In this document: piece by piece, positions 13,382 to 27,400 of the stretch
How positions within the stretch are numbered: the first letter of the stretch is position 1
How the letters are laid out: each line of letters begins with the position of its first letter
Source: Oasisia sp. SBJ-2009
Lineage: Eukaryota > Annelida > Polychaeta > Sabellida > Siboglinidae
Direction of reading: 5' to 3'
Assembly: GCA_964017155.1 (NCBI GenBank)
Contig: OZ024854.1
Coordinates: forward strand, 70,934,047 to 70,998,046
Length of the DNA: 64,000 bases
Program-made: the position numbers and the translations under genes
Notes under the pieces: generated by a model
The model's database searches: none
What the model was told of the DNA's origin: nothing
Seen by the model: the letters and a program-made list of their open reading frames with translations, nothing else

Positions 13382-15903
13382 TTTCAGTATTTCACTATTT
13401 GGCACTTATGTACAAGTCGGACCCACCTCAATGTTGTTATTATATCAGTATTTTTGCCAACATTTGATACTTGATTAAATTACTTCATTGAATTATAATC
13501 ATGTTGCGCGTATTTATGTTTTATAAACAGCGCGTCTTGGCAAACTTTTGAGGTCGAAAAGACAGCGCGATTTGTGCCAGTCGCAAGCGCAGCGGTCACT
13601 ATTTCCCTATTTGGCACTTATGTACAAGTCGGACCCACCTCAATGTTGCTATTATATCACTATTTTTGGCCAACATTTGATACTTGATTAAATTAATTCA
13701 TTCAATTATAATCATCTTGCGCGTATTTATGTTTTATAAACAGCGCGTCTTGGCAAACGTTTGGGGTCGAAAAGACAGCTCGATTTGTGCCAGTCGCACG
13801 CGCAGCGGTGCATGTTTCTGCGCTGTGCATATGGAATGAACGATAAACAGTTTGTTTATTCCGACCGCGCTGTCTTTTCGACCTCAAAAGTCTGCTAAGA
13901 CGCGCTATATATAAAACATTAATATGCGCAAGATGATTATAATTGATTGAATTAACAAAATCAAGTATCAAATGTTGGCAAAGATACAGTTATAATACCA
14001 AAATTGAGGTGGGCCCGACTTGTACATAAATGCCTACACTTGCGGGCGCGTACCTTCACGCGCACTCTCTCATAAAAGCACGTATACTCTCAATTTATTT
14101 TCAGTATTTCACTATTTGGCACTTATGTACAAGTCGGACCCACCTCAATGTTGTTATTATATCAGTATTTTTGCCAACATTTGATACTTGATTACATTAA
14201 TTCATTGAATTATAATCATCTTGCGCGTATTTATGTTTTATAAACAGCGCGTCTTGGCAAACTGTTGAGGTCGAAAAGACAGCGCGATTTGTGGCAGTCG
14301 CAAGCGCAGCGGTCACTATTTCCCTATTTGGCACTTATGTACAAGTCGGACCCACCTCAATGTTGCTATTATATCAGTATTTTTGCCAACATTTGATACT
14401 TGACTAAATTAATTCATTCAATTATAATCATCTTGCGCGTATTTATGTTTTATAAACAGCGCGTCTTGGCAAACTTTTCAGGTCGAAAAGACAGCGCGAC
14501 TTGTGCCAGTCGCAAGCGCAGCGGTGCATGTTACTGCGCTGAGCATATGATATGAGCGATGAACAGTTTGTTTATGCCGACCGCGCTGTCTTTTCGACCT
14601 CAAAAGTCTGCTAAGACGCGCTATATATAAAACATTAATATGCGCAAGATGATTATAATTGATTGAATTAACAAAATCAAGTATCAAATGTTGGCAAAGA
14701 TACAGTTATAATACCAAAATTGAGGTGGGCCCGACTTGTACATAAATGCCTACACTTGCGGGCGCGTACCTTCACGCGCACTCTCTCATAAAAGCACGTA
14801 TACTCTCAATTTATTTTCAGTATTTCACTATTTGGCACTTATGTACAAGTCGGACCCACCTCAATGTTGTTATTATATCAGTATTTTTGCCAACATTTGA
14901 TACTTGATTAAATTAATTCATTGAATTATAATCATTTTGCGCGTATTTATGTTTTATAAACAGCGCGTCTTGGCAAACTTTTGAGGTCGAAAAGATAGCG
15001 CGATTTGTGCCAGTCGCAAGCGCAGCGGTCACTATTTCCCTATTTGGCACTTATGTACAAGTCGGACCCACCTCAATGTTGCTATTATATCACTATTTTT
15101 GGCCAACATTTGATACTTGATTAAATTAATTCATTCAATTATAATCATCTTGCGCGTATTTATGTTTTATAAACAGCGCGTCTTGGCAAACGTTTGGGGT
15201 CGAAAAGACAGCACGATTTGTGCCAGTCGCAAGCGCAGCGGTGCATGTTTCTGCGCTGTGCATATGAAATGAGCGATAAACAGTTTGTTTATGCCGACCA
15301 CGCTGTCTTTTCGACCTCAAAAGTCTGTTAAGACGCGCTGTATATAAAACATTAATATGCGCAAGATGATTACAATTGATTGAATTAACAAAATCAAGTA
15401 TCAAATATTGGCAAAGATACAGTTATAATACCAAAATTGAGGTGGGCACGACTTGTACATGAATGCCTTCACTTGCGGGCGCGTACCTTCACGCGCACTC
15501 TCTCATAAAAGCACGTATACTCTCAATTTGTGTTCAGTATTTCACTATTTGGCACTAATGTATAAGTCGGACCCACCTCAATGTTGCTATTATATCAGTA
15601 TTTTTGCCAACATTTGATACTTGATTAAATTAATTCATTCAATTATAATCATCTTGCGCGTATTTATGTTTTATAAACAGCGCGTCTTGGCAAACTTTTG
15701 AGGTCGAAAAGACAGCGCGACTTGTGCCAGTCGCAAGCGCAGCGGTGCATGTTACTGCGCTGAGCATATGATATGAGCGATGAACAGTTTGTTTATGCCG
15801 ACCGCGCTGTCTTTTCGACCTCAAAAGTCTGCTAAGACGCGCTATATATAAAACATTAATATGCGCAAGATGATTATAATTGATTGAATTAACAAAATCA
15901 AGT
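13382..15903 (-). repeat. 6027-bp-offset duplication, second copy
   Basis: Partner of 7355-9876. I saw no internal differences while comparing unit by unit, which suggests recent copying. A full base-by-base alignment was not possible here. Confidence 0.85.
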
Positions 15904-18900
15904 ATCAAATGTTGGCAAAGATACAGTTATAATACCAAAATTGAGGTGGGCCCGACTTGTACATAAATGCCTACACTTGCGGGCGCGTACCTTCACGCGC
16001 ACTCTCTCATAAAAGCACGTATACTCTCAATTTATTTTCAGTATTTCACTATTTGGCACTTATGTACAAGTCGGACCCACCTCAATGTTGTTATTATATC
16101 AGTATTTTTGCCAACATTTGATACTTGATTAAATTAATTCATTGAATTATAATCATCTTGCGCGTATTTATGTTTTATAAACAGCGCGTCTTGGCAAACT
16201 TTTGAGGTCGAAAAGACAGCGCGATTTGTGGCAGTCGCAAGCGCAGCGGTCACTATTTCCCTATTTGGCACTTATGTACAAGTCGGACCCACCTCAATGT
16301 TGCTATTATATCACTATTTTTGGCCAACATTTGATACTTGATTAAATTAATTCATTCAATTATAATCATCTTGCGCGTATTTATGTTTTATAAACAGCGC
16401 GTCTTGGCAAACGTTTGGGGTCGAAAAGACAGCACGATTTGTGCCAGTCGCAAGCGCAGCGGTGCATGTTTCTGCGCTGTGCATATGAAATGAGCGATAA
16501 ACAGTTTGTTTATGCCGACCACGCTGTCTTTTCGACCTCAAAAGTCTGCTAAGACGCGCTGTATATAAAACATTAATATGCGCAAGATGATTATAATTGA
16601 TTGAATTAACAAAATCAAGTATCAAATATTGGCAAAGATACAGTTATAATACCAAAATTGAGGTGGGCACGACTTGTACATGAATGCCTTCACTTGCGGG
16701 CGCGTACCTTCACGCGCACTCTCTCATAAGAGCACGTATACTCTCAATTTGTGTTCAGTATTTCACTATTTGGCACTTATGTATAAGTCGGACCCACCTC
16801 AATGTTGCTATTATATCAGTATTTTTGCCAACATTTGATACTTGACTAAATTAATTCATTCAATTATAATCATCTTGCGCGTATTTATGTTTTATAAACA
16901 GCGCGTCTTGGCAAACTTTTGAGGTCGAAAAGACAGCGCGACTTGTGCCAGTCGCAAGCGCAGCGGTGCATGTTACTGCGCTGAGCATATGATATGAGCG
17001 ATGAACAGTTTGTTTATGCCGACCGCGCTGTCTTGTCGACCTCAAAAGTCTGCTAAGACGCGCTATATATAAAACATTAATATGCGCAAGATGATTATAA
17101 TTGATTGAATTAACAAAATCAAGCATCAAATGTTGGCAAAGATACAGTTATAATACCAAAATTGAGGTAGGCCCGACTTGTATATAAATGCCTACACTTG
17201 CGGGCGCGTACCTTCACGCGCACTCTCTCATAAAAGCACGTATACTCTCAATTTATTTTCAGTATTTCACTATTTGGCACTTATGTACAAGTCGGACCCA
17301 CCTCAATGTTGTTATTATATCAGTATTTTTGCCAACATTTGATACTTGATTAAATTAATTCATTGAATTATAATCATCTTGCGCGTATTTATGTTTTATA
17401 AACAGCGCGTCTTGGCAAACTTTTGAGGTCGAAAAGACAGCGCGATTTGTGGCAGTCGCAAGCGCAGCGGTCACTATTTCCCTATTTGGCACTTATGTAC
17501 AAGTCGGACCCACCTCAATGTTGCTATTATATCACTATTTTTGGCCAACATTTGATACTTGATTAAATTAATTCATTCAATTATAATCATCTTGCGCGTA
17601 TTTATGTTTTATAAACAGCGCGTCTTGGCAAACGTTTGGGGTCGAAAAGACAGCACGATTTGTGTCAGTCGCAAGCGCAGCGGTGCATGTTTCTGCGCTG
17701 TGCATATGAAATGAGCGATAAACAGTTTGTTTATGCCGACCACGCTGTCTTTTCGACCTCAAAAGTCTGCTAAGACGCGCTGTATATAAAACATTAATAT
17801 GCGCAAGATGATTATAATTGATTGAATTAACAAAATCAAGTATCAAATATTGGCAAAGATACAGTTATAATACCAAAATTGAGGAGGGCACGACTTGTAC
17901 ATGAATGCCTTCACTTGCGGGCGCGTACCTTCACGCGCACTCTCTCATAAGAGCACGTATACTCTCAATTTGTGTTCAGTATTTCACTATTTGGCACTTA
18001 TGTATAAGTCGGACCCACCTCAATGTTGCTATTATATCAGTATTTTTGCCAACATTTGATACTTGACTAAATTAATTCATTCAATTATAATCATCTTGCG
18101 CGTATTTATGTTTTATAAACAGCGCGTCTTGGCAAACTTTTGAGGTCGAAAAGACAGCGCGACTTGTGCCAGTCGCAAGCGCAGCGGTGAATGTTACTGC
18201 GCTGAGCATATGATATGAGCGATGAACAGTTTGTTTATGCCGACCGCGCTGTCTTGTCGACCTCAAAAGTCTGCTAAGACGCGCTATATATAAAACATTA
18301 ATATGCGCAAGATGATTATAATTGATTGAATTAACAAAATCAAGCATCAAATGTTGGCAAAGATACAGTTATAATACCAAAATTGAGGTAGGCCCGACTT
18401 GTATATAAATGCCTACACTTGCGGGCGCGTACCTTCACGCGCACTCTCTCATAAAAGCACGTATACTCTCAATTTATTTTCAGTATTTCACTATTTGGCA
18501 CTTATGTACAAGTCGGACCCACCTCAATGTTGTTATTATATCAGTATTTTTGCCAACATTTGATACTTGATTAAATTAATTCATTGAATTATAATCATCT
18601 TGCGCGTATTTATGTTTTATAAACAGCGCGTCTTGGCAAACTTTTGAGGTCGAAAAGACAGCGCGATTTGTGCCAGTCGCAAGCGCAGCGGTCACTATTT
18701 CCCTATTTGGCACTTATGTACAAGTCGGACCCACCTCAATGTTGCTATTATATCACTATTTTTGGCCAACATTTGATACTTGATTAAATTAATTCATTCA
18801 ATTATAATCATCTTGCGCGTATTTATGTTTTATAAACAGCGCGTCTTGGCAAACGTTTGGGGTCGAAAAGACAGCACGATTTGTGCCAGTCGCACGCGCA

Positions 18901-19425
18901 GCGGTGCATGTTTCTGCGCTGTGCATATGGAATGAACGATAAACAGTTTGTTTATGCCGACCACGCTGTCTTTTCGACCTCAAAAGTCTGCTAAGACGCG
19001 CTGTATATAAAACATTAATATGCGCAAGATGATTATAATTGATTGAATTAACAAAATCAAGTATCAAATATTGGCAAAGATACAGTTGTAATACCAACAT
19101 TGAGGTGGGCCCGACTTGTACATGAATGTCTACACTTGCGGGCGCGTACCTTCACGCGCACTCTCTCATTGAAGCACGTATACTCTCAATTTGTTTTCAG
19201 TATTTCACTATTTGGCACTTATGTACAAGTCGGACCCTCCTCAATGTTGCTATTATATCAGTATTTTTGCCAATATTTGATACTTGATTAAATTAATTCA
19301 TTGAATTATAATCATCTTGCGCGTATTTATGTTTTATAAACAGCGCGTCTTGGCAAACTTTTGAGGTCGAAAAGACAGCGCGATTTGTGCCAGTCGCAAG
19401 CGCAGCGGTCACTATTTCCCTATTT

Positions 19426-19836
19426 GGCACTTATGTACAAGTCGGACCCACCTCAATGTTGCTATTATATCAGTATTTTTGCCAACATTTGATACTTGAT
19501 TAAATTAATTCATTGAATTATAATCATCTTGCGCGTATTTATGTTTTATAAACAGCGCGTCTTGGCAAACGTTTGGGGTCGAAAAGACAGCACGATTTGT
19601 GCCAGTCGCAAGCATGTTTCTGCGCTGTGCATATGCAATGAGCGATAAACAGTTTGTTTATGCCGACCACGCTGTCTTTTCGACCTCAAAAGTCTGCTAA
19701 GACGCGCTGTATATAAAACATTAATATGCGCAAGATGATTATAATTGATTGAATTAACAAAATCAAGTATCAAATATTGGCAAAGATACAGTTATAATAC
19801 CAAAATTGAGGTGGGCACGACTTGTACATGAATGCC
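19426..19836 (-). repeat. Core with 10-bp loop deletion, last full core before the switch
   Basis: The loop reads GTCGCAAGCATGTTTCTG. Neighbouring units have GTCGCAAGCGCAGCGGTGCATG, so ten bases between two GC dinucleotides are missing. Core length is 411 bp. The 505-bp type linker follows, then the orientation switch. Confidence 0.88.
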
Positions 19837-19919
19837 TTCACTTGCGGGCGCGTACCTTCACGCGCACTCTCTCATAAAAGCACGTATACTCTCAATTTGT
19901 GTTCAGTATTTCACTATTT

Positions 19920-19997
19920 GGCACTTATGTATAATGTTGGCCAAAAATAGTGATATAATAGCAACATTGAGGTGGGTCCGACTTGTACATAAGTGCC
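19920..19997. other. Orientation switch between the two array blocks
   Basis: A minus-orientation core begins normally at 19920 (GGCACTTATGTATAA) and is cut after about 15 bp. It is joined to AATGTTGGCCAAAAATAGTG, an internal part of the same arm in the opposite orientation. That arm runs out to CATAAGTGCC at 19997. The two sides share AA at the join (19933-19934). GGCACTTATGTA at 19920 and TACATAAGTGCC ending at 19997 make a 12-bp inverted repeat around the join. All units to the left are minus and all to the right are plus. It may be a true rearrangement or an assembly join. Confidence 0.93.
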
Positions 19998-20796
19998 AAA
20001 TAGGGAAATAGTGACCGCTGCGCTTGCGACTGGCACAAATCGCGCTGTCTTTTCGACCTCAAAAGTTTGCCAAGACGCGCTGTTTATAAAACATAAATAC
20101 GCGCAAGATGATTATAATTCAATGAATTAATTTAATCAAGTATCAAATGTTGGCAAAAATACTGATATAATAACAACATTGAGGTGGGTCCGACTTGTAC
20201 ATAAGTGCCAAATAGTGAAATACTGAAAACAAATTGAGAGTATACGTGCTTTTATGAGAGAGTGCGCGTGAAGGTACGCGCCCGCAAGTGTAGGCATTTA
20301 TGTACAAGTCGGGCCCACCTCAATTTTGGTATTATAACTGTATCTTTGCCAACATTTGATACTTGATTTTGTTAATTCAATCAATTATAATCATCTTGCG
20401 CATATTAATGTTTTATATATAGCGCGTCTTAGCAGACTTTTGAAGTCGAAAAGACAGCGTGGTCGGCATAAACAAACTGTTTAGCGCTCATTTCATATGC
20501 ACAGCGCAGAAACATGCACCGCTGCGCGTGCGACTGGCACAAATCGTGCTGTCTTTTCGACCACAAAAGTTTGCCAAGACGCGCTGTTTATAAAACATAA
20601 ATACGCGCAAGATGATTATAATTCAATGAATTAATTTAATCAAGTATCAAATGTTGGCAAAAATACTGATATAATAACAACATTGAGGTGGGTCCGACTT
20701 GTACATAAGTGCCAAATAGTGAAATACTGAAAACAAATTGAGAGTATACGTGCTTTTATGAGAGAGTGCGCGTGAAGGTACGCGCCCGCAAGTGTA

Positions 20797-21513
20797 GGCA
20801 TTGATGTACAAGTCGGGCCCACCTCAATTTTGGTATTATAACTGTATCTTTGCCAACATTTGATACTTGATTTTGTTAATTCAATCAATTATAATCATCT
20901 TGCGCATATTACTGTTTTATATATAGCGCGTCTTAGCAGACTTTTGAGGTCGAAAAGACAGCGTGGTCGGCATAAACAAACTGTTTATCGCTCATTTCAT
21001 ATGCACAGCGCAGAAACATGCACCGCTGCGCTTGCGACTGGCACAAATCGTGCTGCCTTTTCGACCCCAAACGTTTGCCAAGACGCGCTGTTTATAAAAC
21101 ATAAATACGCGCAAGATGATTATAATTGAATGAATTAATTTAATCAAGTATCAAATGTTGGCCAAAAATAGTGATATAATAGCAACTTTGAGGTGGGTCC
21201 GACTTGTACATAAGTGCCAAATAGGGAAATAGTGACCGCGGCGCTTGCGACTGGCACAAATCGCGCTGTCTTTTCGACCACAAAAGTTTGCCAAGACGCG
21301 CTGTTTATAAAACATAAATACGCGCAAGATGATTATAATTGAATAAATTAATTTAATCAAGTATCAAATGTTGGCAAAAATACTGATATAATAGCAACAT
21401 TGAGGTGGGTCCCACTTGTACATAAGTGCCAAATAGTGAAATACTGAAAACAAATTGAGAGTATACGTGCTTTTATGAGAGAGTGCGCGTGAAGGTACGC
21501 GCCCACAAGTGTA
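20797..21513 (+). repeat. Reference 717-bp unit of the right block
   Basis: The core is 20797-21218 (422 bp), the arm duplicate is 21219-21430 (212 bp) and the linker is 21431-21513 (83 bp). The order is the mirror of the left block. The core begins GGCATTGATGTACAAGTCGG and ends CATAAGTGCC. The linker contains AAATAGTGAAATACTG, TATGAGAGAGTGCGCGTG and ACGCGCCCACAAGTGTA. Confidence 0.94.
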
Positions 21514-21849
21514 GACATTCATGTACAAGTCGGGCCCACCTCAATTTTGGTATTATAACTGTATCTTTGCCAATATTTGATACTTGATTTTGTTAATTCA
21601 ATCAATTATAATCATCTTGCGCATATTAATGTTTTATATACAGCGCGTCTTAGCAGACTATTGAGGTCGAAAAGACAGCGTGGTCGGCATAAACAAACTG
21701 TTTATCGCTCATTCCATATGCACAGCGCAGAAACATGCACCGCTGCGCGTGCGACTGGCACAAATCGTGCTGTCTTTTCGACCCCAAACGTTTGCCAAGA
21801 CGCGCTGTTTATAAAACATAAATACGCGCAAGATGATTATAATTGAATG

Positions 21850-23750
21850 AATTAATTTAATCAAGTATCAAAAGTTGGCCATAAATAGTGATATAATAGC
21901 AACATTGAGGTGGGTCCGACTTGTACATAAGTGCCAAATAGGGAAATAGTGACCGCTGCGCTTGCGACTGGCACAAATCGCGCTGTCTTTTCGACCTCAA
22001 AAGTTTGCCAAGACGCGCTGTTTATAAAACATAAATACGCGCAAGTTGATTATAATTCAATGAATTAATTTAATCAAGTATCAAATGTTGGCAAAAATAC
22101 TGATATAATAACAACATTCAGGTGGGTCCGACTTGTACATAAGTGCCAAATAGTGAAATACTGAAAACAAATTGAGAGTATACGTGCTTTTATGAGAGAG
22201 TGCGCGTGAAGGTACGCGCCCGCAAGTGTAGGCATTCATGTACAAGTCGGGCCCACCTCAATTTTGGTATTATAACTGTATCTTTGCCAATATTTGATAC
22301 TTGATTTTGTTAATTCAATCAATTATAATCATCTTGCGCATAGTAATGTTTTATATACAGCGCGTCTTAGCAGACTATTGAGGTCGAAAAGACAGCGTGG
22401 TCGGCATAAACAAACTGTTTATCGCTCATTCCATATGCACAGCGCAGAAACATGCACCGCTGCGCGTGCGACTGGCACAAATCGTGCTGTCTTTTCGACC
22501 CCAAACGTTTGCCAAGACGCGCTGTTTATAAAACATAAATACGCGCAAGATGATTATAATTGAATGAATTAATTTAATCAAGTATCAAATGTTGGCCAAA
22601 AATAGTGATATAATAGCAACATTGAGGTGGGTCCGACTTGTACATAAGTGCCAAATAGGGAAATAGTGACCGCTGCGCTTGCGACTGGCACAAATCGCGC
22701 TGTCTTTTCGACCTCAAAAGTTTGTCAAGACGGGCTGTTTATAAAACATAAATACGCGCAAGATGATTATAATTCAATGAATTAATTTAATCAAGTATCA
22801 AATGTTGGCAAAAATACTGATATAATAACAACATTGAGGTGGGTCCGACTTGTACACAAGTGCCAAATAGTGAAATACTGAAAACAAATTGAGAGTATAC
22901 GTGCTTTTATGAGAGAGTGCGCGTGAAGGTACGCGCCCGCAAGTGTAGGCATTGATGTACAAGTCGGGCCCACCTCAATTTTGGTATTATAACTGTATCT
23001 TTGCCAACATTTGATACTTGATTTTGTTAATTCAATCAATTATAATCATCTTGCGCATATTAATGTTTTATATATAGCGCGTCTTAGCAGACTTTTGAGG
23101 TCGAAAAGACAGCGTGGTCGGCATAAACAAACTGTTTATCGCTTATTTCATATGCACAGCGCAGAAACATGCACCGCTGCGCTTGCGATTGGCACAAATC
23201 GTGCTGCCTTTTCGACCCCAAACGTTTGCCAAGACGCGCTGTTTATAAAACATAAATACGCGCAAGATGATTATAATTGAATGAATTAAGTTAATCAAGT
23301 ATCAAATGTTGGCCAAAAATAGTGATATAATAGCAACTTTTAGGTGGGTCCGACTTGTACATCAGTGCCAAATAGGGAAATAGTGACCGCTCCGCTTGCG
23401 ACTGGCACAAATCGCGCTGTCTTTTCGACCACAAAAGTTTGCCAAGACGCGCTGTTTATAAAACATAAATACGCGCAAGATGATTATAATTGAATGAATT
23501 AATTTAATCAAGTATCAAATGTTGGCAAAAATACTGATATAATAGCAACATTGAGGTGGGTCCGACTTGTACATAAGTGCCAAATAGTGAAATACTGAAA
23601 ACAAATTGAGAGTATACGTGCTTTTATGAGAGAGTGCGCGTGAAGGTACGCGCCCGCAAGTGTAGACATTCATGTACAAGTCGGGCCCACCTCAATTTTG
23701 GTATTATAACTGTATCTTTGCCAATATTTGATACTTGATTTTGTTAATTC
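21850..23750 (+). repeat. Left member of a 31,626-bp-apart pair
   Basis: The segment shares private marks with 53476-55376 at a constant offset of 31626. These are the unusual GTCAAGACGGGCTG (22724 and 54350), CTTTTAGGTGGG (23337 and 54963), CAGACTATTGAGG (22371 and 53997), the GTAGGCATTCATG linker end, and the CTTGCGATTGGCAC with GCTGCCTTTTCG variant. Units between the two places mostly carry other variants. The boundaries are approximate. Confidence 0.82.
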
Positions 23751-24483
23751 AATCAATTATAATCATCTTGCGCATATTAATGTTTTATATACAGCGCGTC
23801 TTAGCAGGCTATTGAGGTCGAAAAGACAGCGTGGTCGGCATAAACAAACTGTTTATCGCTCATTCCATATGCACAGCGCAGAAACATGCACCGCTGCGCG
23901 TGCGACTGGCACAAATCGTGCTGTCTTTTCGACCCCAAACGTTTGCCAAGACGCGCTGTTTATAAAACATAAATACGCGCAAGATGATTATAATTGAATG
24001 AATTAATTTAATCAAGTATCAAATGTTGGCCAAAAATAGTGATATAATAGCAACATTGAGGTGGGTCCGACTTGTACATAAGTGCCAAATAGGGAAATAG
24101 TGACCGCTGCGCTTGCGACTGGCACAACTCGCGCTGTCTTTTCGACCTCAAAAGTTTGCCAAGACGCGCTGTTTATAAAACATAAATACGCGCAAGATGA
24201 TTATAATTCAATGAATTAATTTAATCAAGTATCAAATGTTGGCAAAAATACTGATATAATAACAATATTGAGGTGGGTCCGACTTGTACATAAGTGCCAA
24301 ATAGTGAAATACTGAAAACAAATTGAGAGTATACGTGCTTTTATGAGAGAGTGCGCGTGAAGGTACGCGCCCGCAAGTGTAGGCATTGATGTACAAGTCG
24401 GGCCCACCTCAATTTTGGTATTATAACTGTATCTTTGCCAACATTTGATACTTGATTTTGTTAATTCAATCAATTATAATCAT

Positions 24484-27400
24484 ATTGCGCATATTACAGT
24501 TTTATATATAGCGCGTCTTAGCAGACTTTTGAGGTCGAAAAGACAGCGTGGTCGGCATAAACAAACTGTTTATCGCTCATTCCATATGCACAGCGCAGAA
24601 ACATGCACCGCTGCGCGTGCGACTGGCACAAATCGTGCTGTTTTTTCGACCCCAAACGTTTGCCAAGACGCGCTGTTTATACAACATAAATACGCGCAAG
24701 ATGATTATAATTGAATGAATTAATTTAATCAAGTATCAAAAGTTGGCCATAAATAGTGATATAATAGCAACATTGAGGTGGGTCCGACTTGTACATAAGT
24801 GCCAAATAGGGAAATAGTGACCGCTGCGCTTGCGACTGGCACAAATCGCGCTGTCTTTTCGACCTCAAAAGTTTGCCAAGACGCGCTGTTTATAAAACAT
24901 AAATACGCGCAAGTTGATTATAATTCAATGAATTAATTTAATCAAGTATCAAATGTTGGCAAAAATACTGATATAATAACAACATTCAGGTGGGTCCGAC
25001 TTGTACATAAGTGCCAAATAGTGAAATACTGAAAACAAATTGAGAGTATACGTGCTTTTATGAGAGAGTGCGCGTGAAGGTACGCGCCCGCAAGTGTAGA
25101 CATTCATGTACAAGTCGGGCCCACCTCAATTTTGGTATTATAACTGTATCTTTGCCAATATTTGATACTTGATTTTGTTAATTCAATCAATTATAATCAT
25201 CTTGCGCATATTAATGTTTTATATACAGCGCGTCTTAGCAGGCTATTGAGGTCGAAAAGACAGCGTGGTCGGCATAAACAAACTGTTTATCGCTCATTCC
25301 ATATGCACAGCGCAGAAACATGCACCGCTGCGCGTGCGACTGGCACAAATCGTGCTGTTTTTTCGACCCCAAACGTTTGCCAAGACGCGCTGTTTATAAA
25401 ACATAAATACGCGCAAGATGATTATAATTGAATGAATTAATTTAATCAAGTATCAAAAGTTGGCCATAAATAGTGATATAATAGCAACATTGAGGTGGGT
25501 CCGACTTGTACATAAGTGCCAAATAGGGAAATAGTGACCGCTGCGCTTGCGACTGGCACAAATCGCGCTGTCTTTTCGACCTCAAAAGTTTGCCAAGACG
25601 CGCTGTTTATAAAACATAAATACGCGCAAGTTGATTATAATTCAATGAATTAATTTAATCAAGTATCAAATGTTGGCAAAAATACTGATATAATAACAAC
25701 ATTCAGGTGGGTCCGACTTGTACATAAGTGCCAAATAGTGAAATACTGAAAACAAATTGAGAGTATACGTGCTTTTATGAGAGAGTGCGCGTGAAGGTAC
25801 GCGCCCGCAAGTGTAGACATTCATGTACAAGTCGGGCCCACCTCAATTTTGGTATTATAACTGTATCTTTGCCAATATTTGATACTTGATTTTGTTAATT
25901 CAATCAATTATAATCATCTTGCGCATATTAATGTTTTATATACAGCGCGTCTTAGCAGGCTATTGAGGTCGAAAAGACAGCGTGGTCGGCATAAACAAAC
26001 TGTTTATCGCTCATTCCATATGCACAGCGCAGAAACATGCACCGCTGCGCGTGCGACTGGCACAAATCGTGCTGTCTTTTCGACCCCAAACGTTTGCCAA
26101 GACGCGCTGTTTATAAAACATAAATACGCGCAAGATGATTATAATTGAATGAATTAATTTAATCAAGTATCAAATGTTGGCCAAAAATAGTGATATAATA
26201 GCAACATTGAGGTGGGTCCGACTTGTACATAAGTGCCAAATAGTGAAATACTGAAAACAAATTGAGAGTATACGTGCTTTTATGAGAGAGTGCGCGTGAA
26301 GGTACGCGCCCGCAAGTGTAGACATTCATGTACAAGTCGGGCCCACCTCAATTTTGGTATTATAACTGTATCTTTGCCAATATTTGATACTTGATTTTGT
26401 TAATTCAATCAATTATAATCATCTTGCGCATATTAATGTTTTATATACAGCGCGTCTTAGCAGGCTATTGAGGTCGAAAAGACAGCGTGGTCGGCATAAA
26501 CAAACTGTTTATCGCTCATTCCATATGCACAGCGCAGAAACATGCACCGCTGCGCGTGCGACTGGCACAAATCGTGCTGTCTTTTCGACCCCAAACGTTT
26601 GCCAAGACGCGCTGTTTATAAAACATAAATACGCGCAAGATGATTATAATTGAATGAATTAATTTAATCAAGTATCAAATGTTGGCCAAAAATAGTGATA
26701 TAATAGCAACATTGAGGTGGGTCCGACTTGTACATAAGTGCCAAATAGGGAAATAGTGACCGCTGCGCTTGCGACTGGCACAACTCGCGCTGTCTTTTCG
26801 ACCTCAAAAGTTTGCCAAGACGCGCTGTTTATAAAACATAAATACGCGCAAGATGATTATAATTCAATGAATTAATTTAATCAAGTATCAAATGTTGGCA
26901 AAAATACTGATATAATAACAATATTGAGGTGGGTCCGACTTGTACATAAGTGCCAAATAGTGAAATACTGAAAACAAATTGAGAGTATACGTGCTTTTAT
27001 GAGAGAGTGCGCGTGAAGGTACGCGCCCGCAAGTGTAGGCATTGATGTACAAGTCGGGCCCACCTCAATTTTGGTATTATAACTGTATCTTTGCCAACAT
27101 TTGATACTTGATTTTGTTAATTCAATCAATTATAATCATATTGCGCATATTACAGTTTTATATATAGCGCGTCTTAGCAGACTTTTGAGGTCGAAAAGAC
27201 AGCGTGGTCGGCATAAACAAACTGTTTATCGCTCATTCCATATGCACAGCGCAGAAACATGCACCGCTGCGCGTGCGACTGGCACAAATCGTGCTGTTTT
27301 TTCGACCCCAAACGTTTGCCAAGACGCGCTGTTTATACAACATAAATACGCGCAAGATGATTATAATTGAATGAATTAATTTAATCAAGTATCAAAAGTT

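Larger units (their letters stand above)
9019..18708 (-). repeat. 1221-bp dimer field (505 + 716)
   Basis: Core starts alternate by 505 and 716 bp over most of this stretch, for example 15046, 15551, 16267, 16772, 17488, 17993 and 18709. The first member of each pair has a 'CACTATTTTTGGCC' arm and is followed at once by a linker. The second has 'CAGTATTTTTGCC' and the GTTACTGCGCTGAGC loop. The pairs starting at 16267 and 17488 share further marks: CATAAGAGCACG in the linker, CTTGTCGACC and AAGCATCAAATG. The pattern is broken by a truncated unit at 10745 and by single units at 13613 and 14330. Confidence 0.88.
1..19934 (-). repeat. Satellite array, left block (minus orientation)
   Basis: Continuous tandem array of a palindrome-containing satellite, already in progress at base 1, so its left edge is not seen. 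Cores begin with GGCACTTATGTACAAGTCGG at 279, 996, 1713, 2643, 3361, 4291, 5221, 5938, 6443 (truncated), 6869, 7586, 8303, 9019, 9524, 10240, 10745 (truncated), 11171, 11676, 12392, 12897, 13613, 14330, 15046, 15551, 16267, 16772, 17488, 17993, 18709 and 19426. Spacings are 505, 716-718 or 930 bp, depending on whether zero, one or two arm duplicates follow the core. Orientation is called minus because the same unit reads in the opposite direction in the right block. No known satellite family is recognised. No protein gene is supported inside it. Confidence 0.97.
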
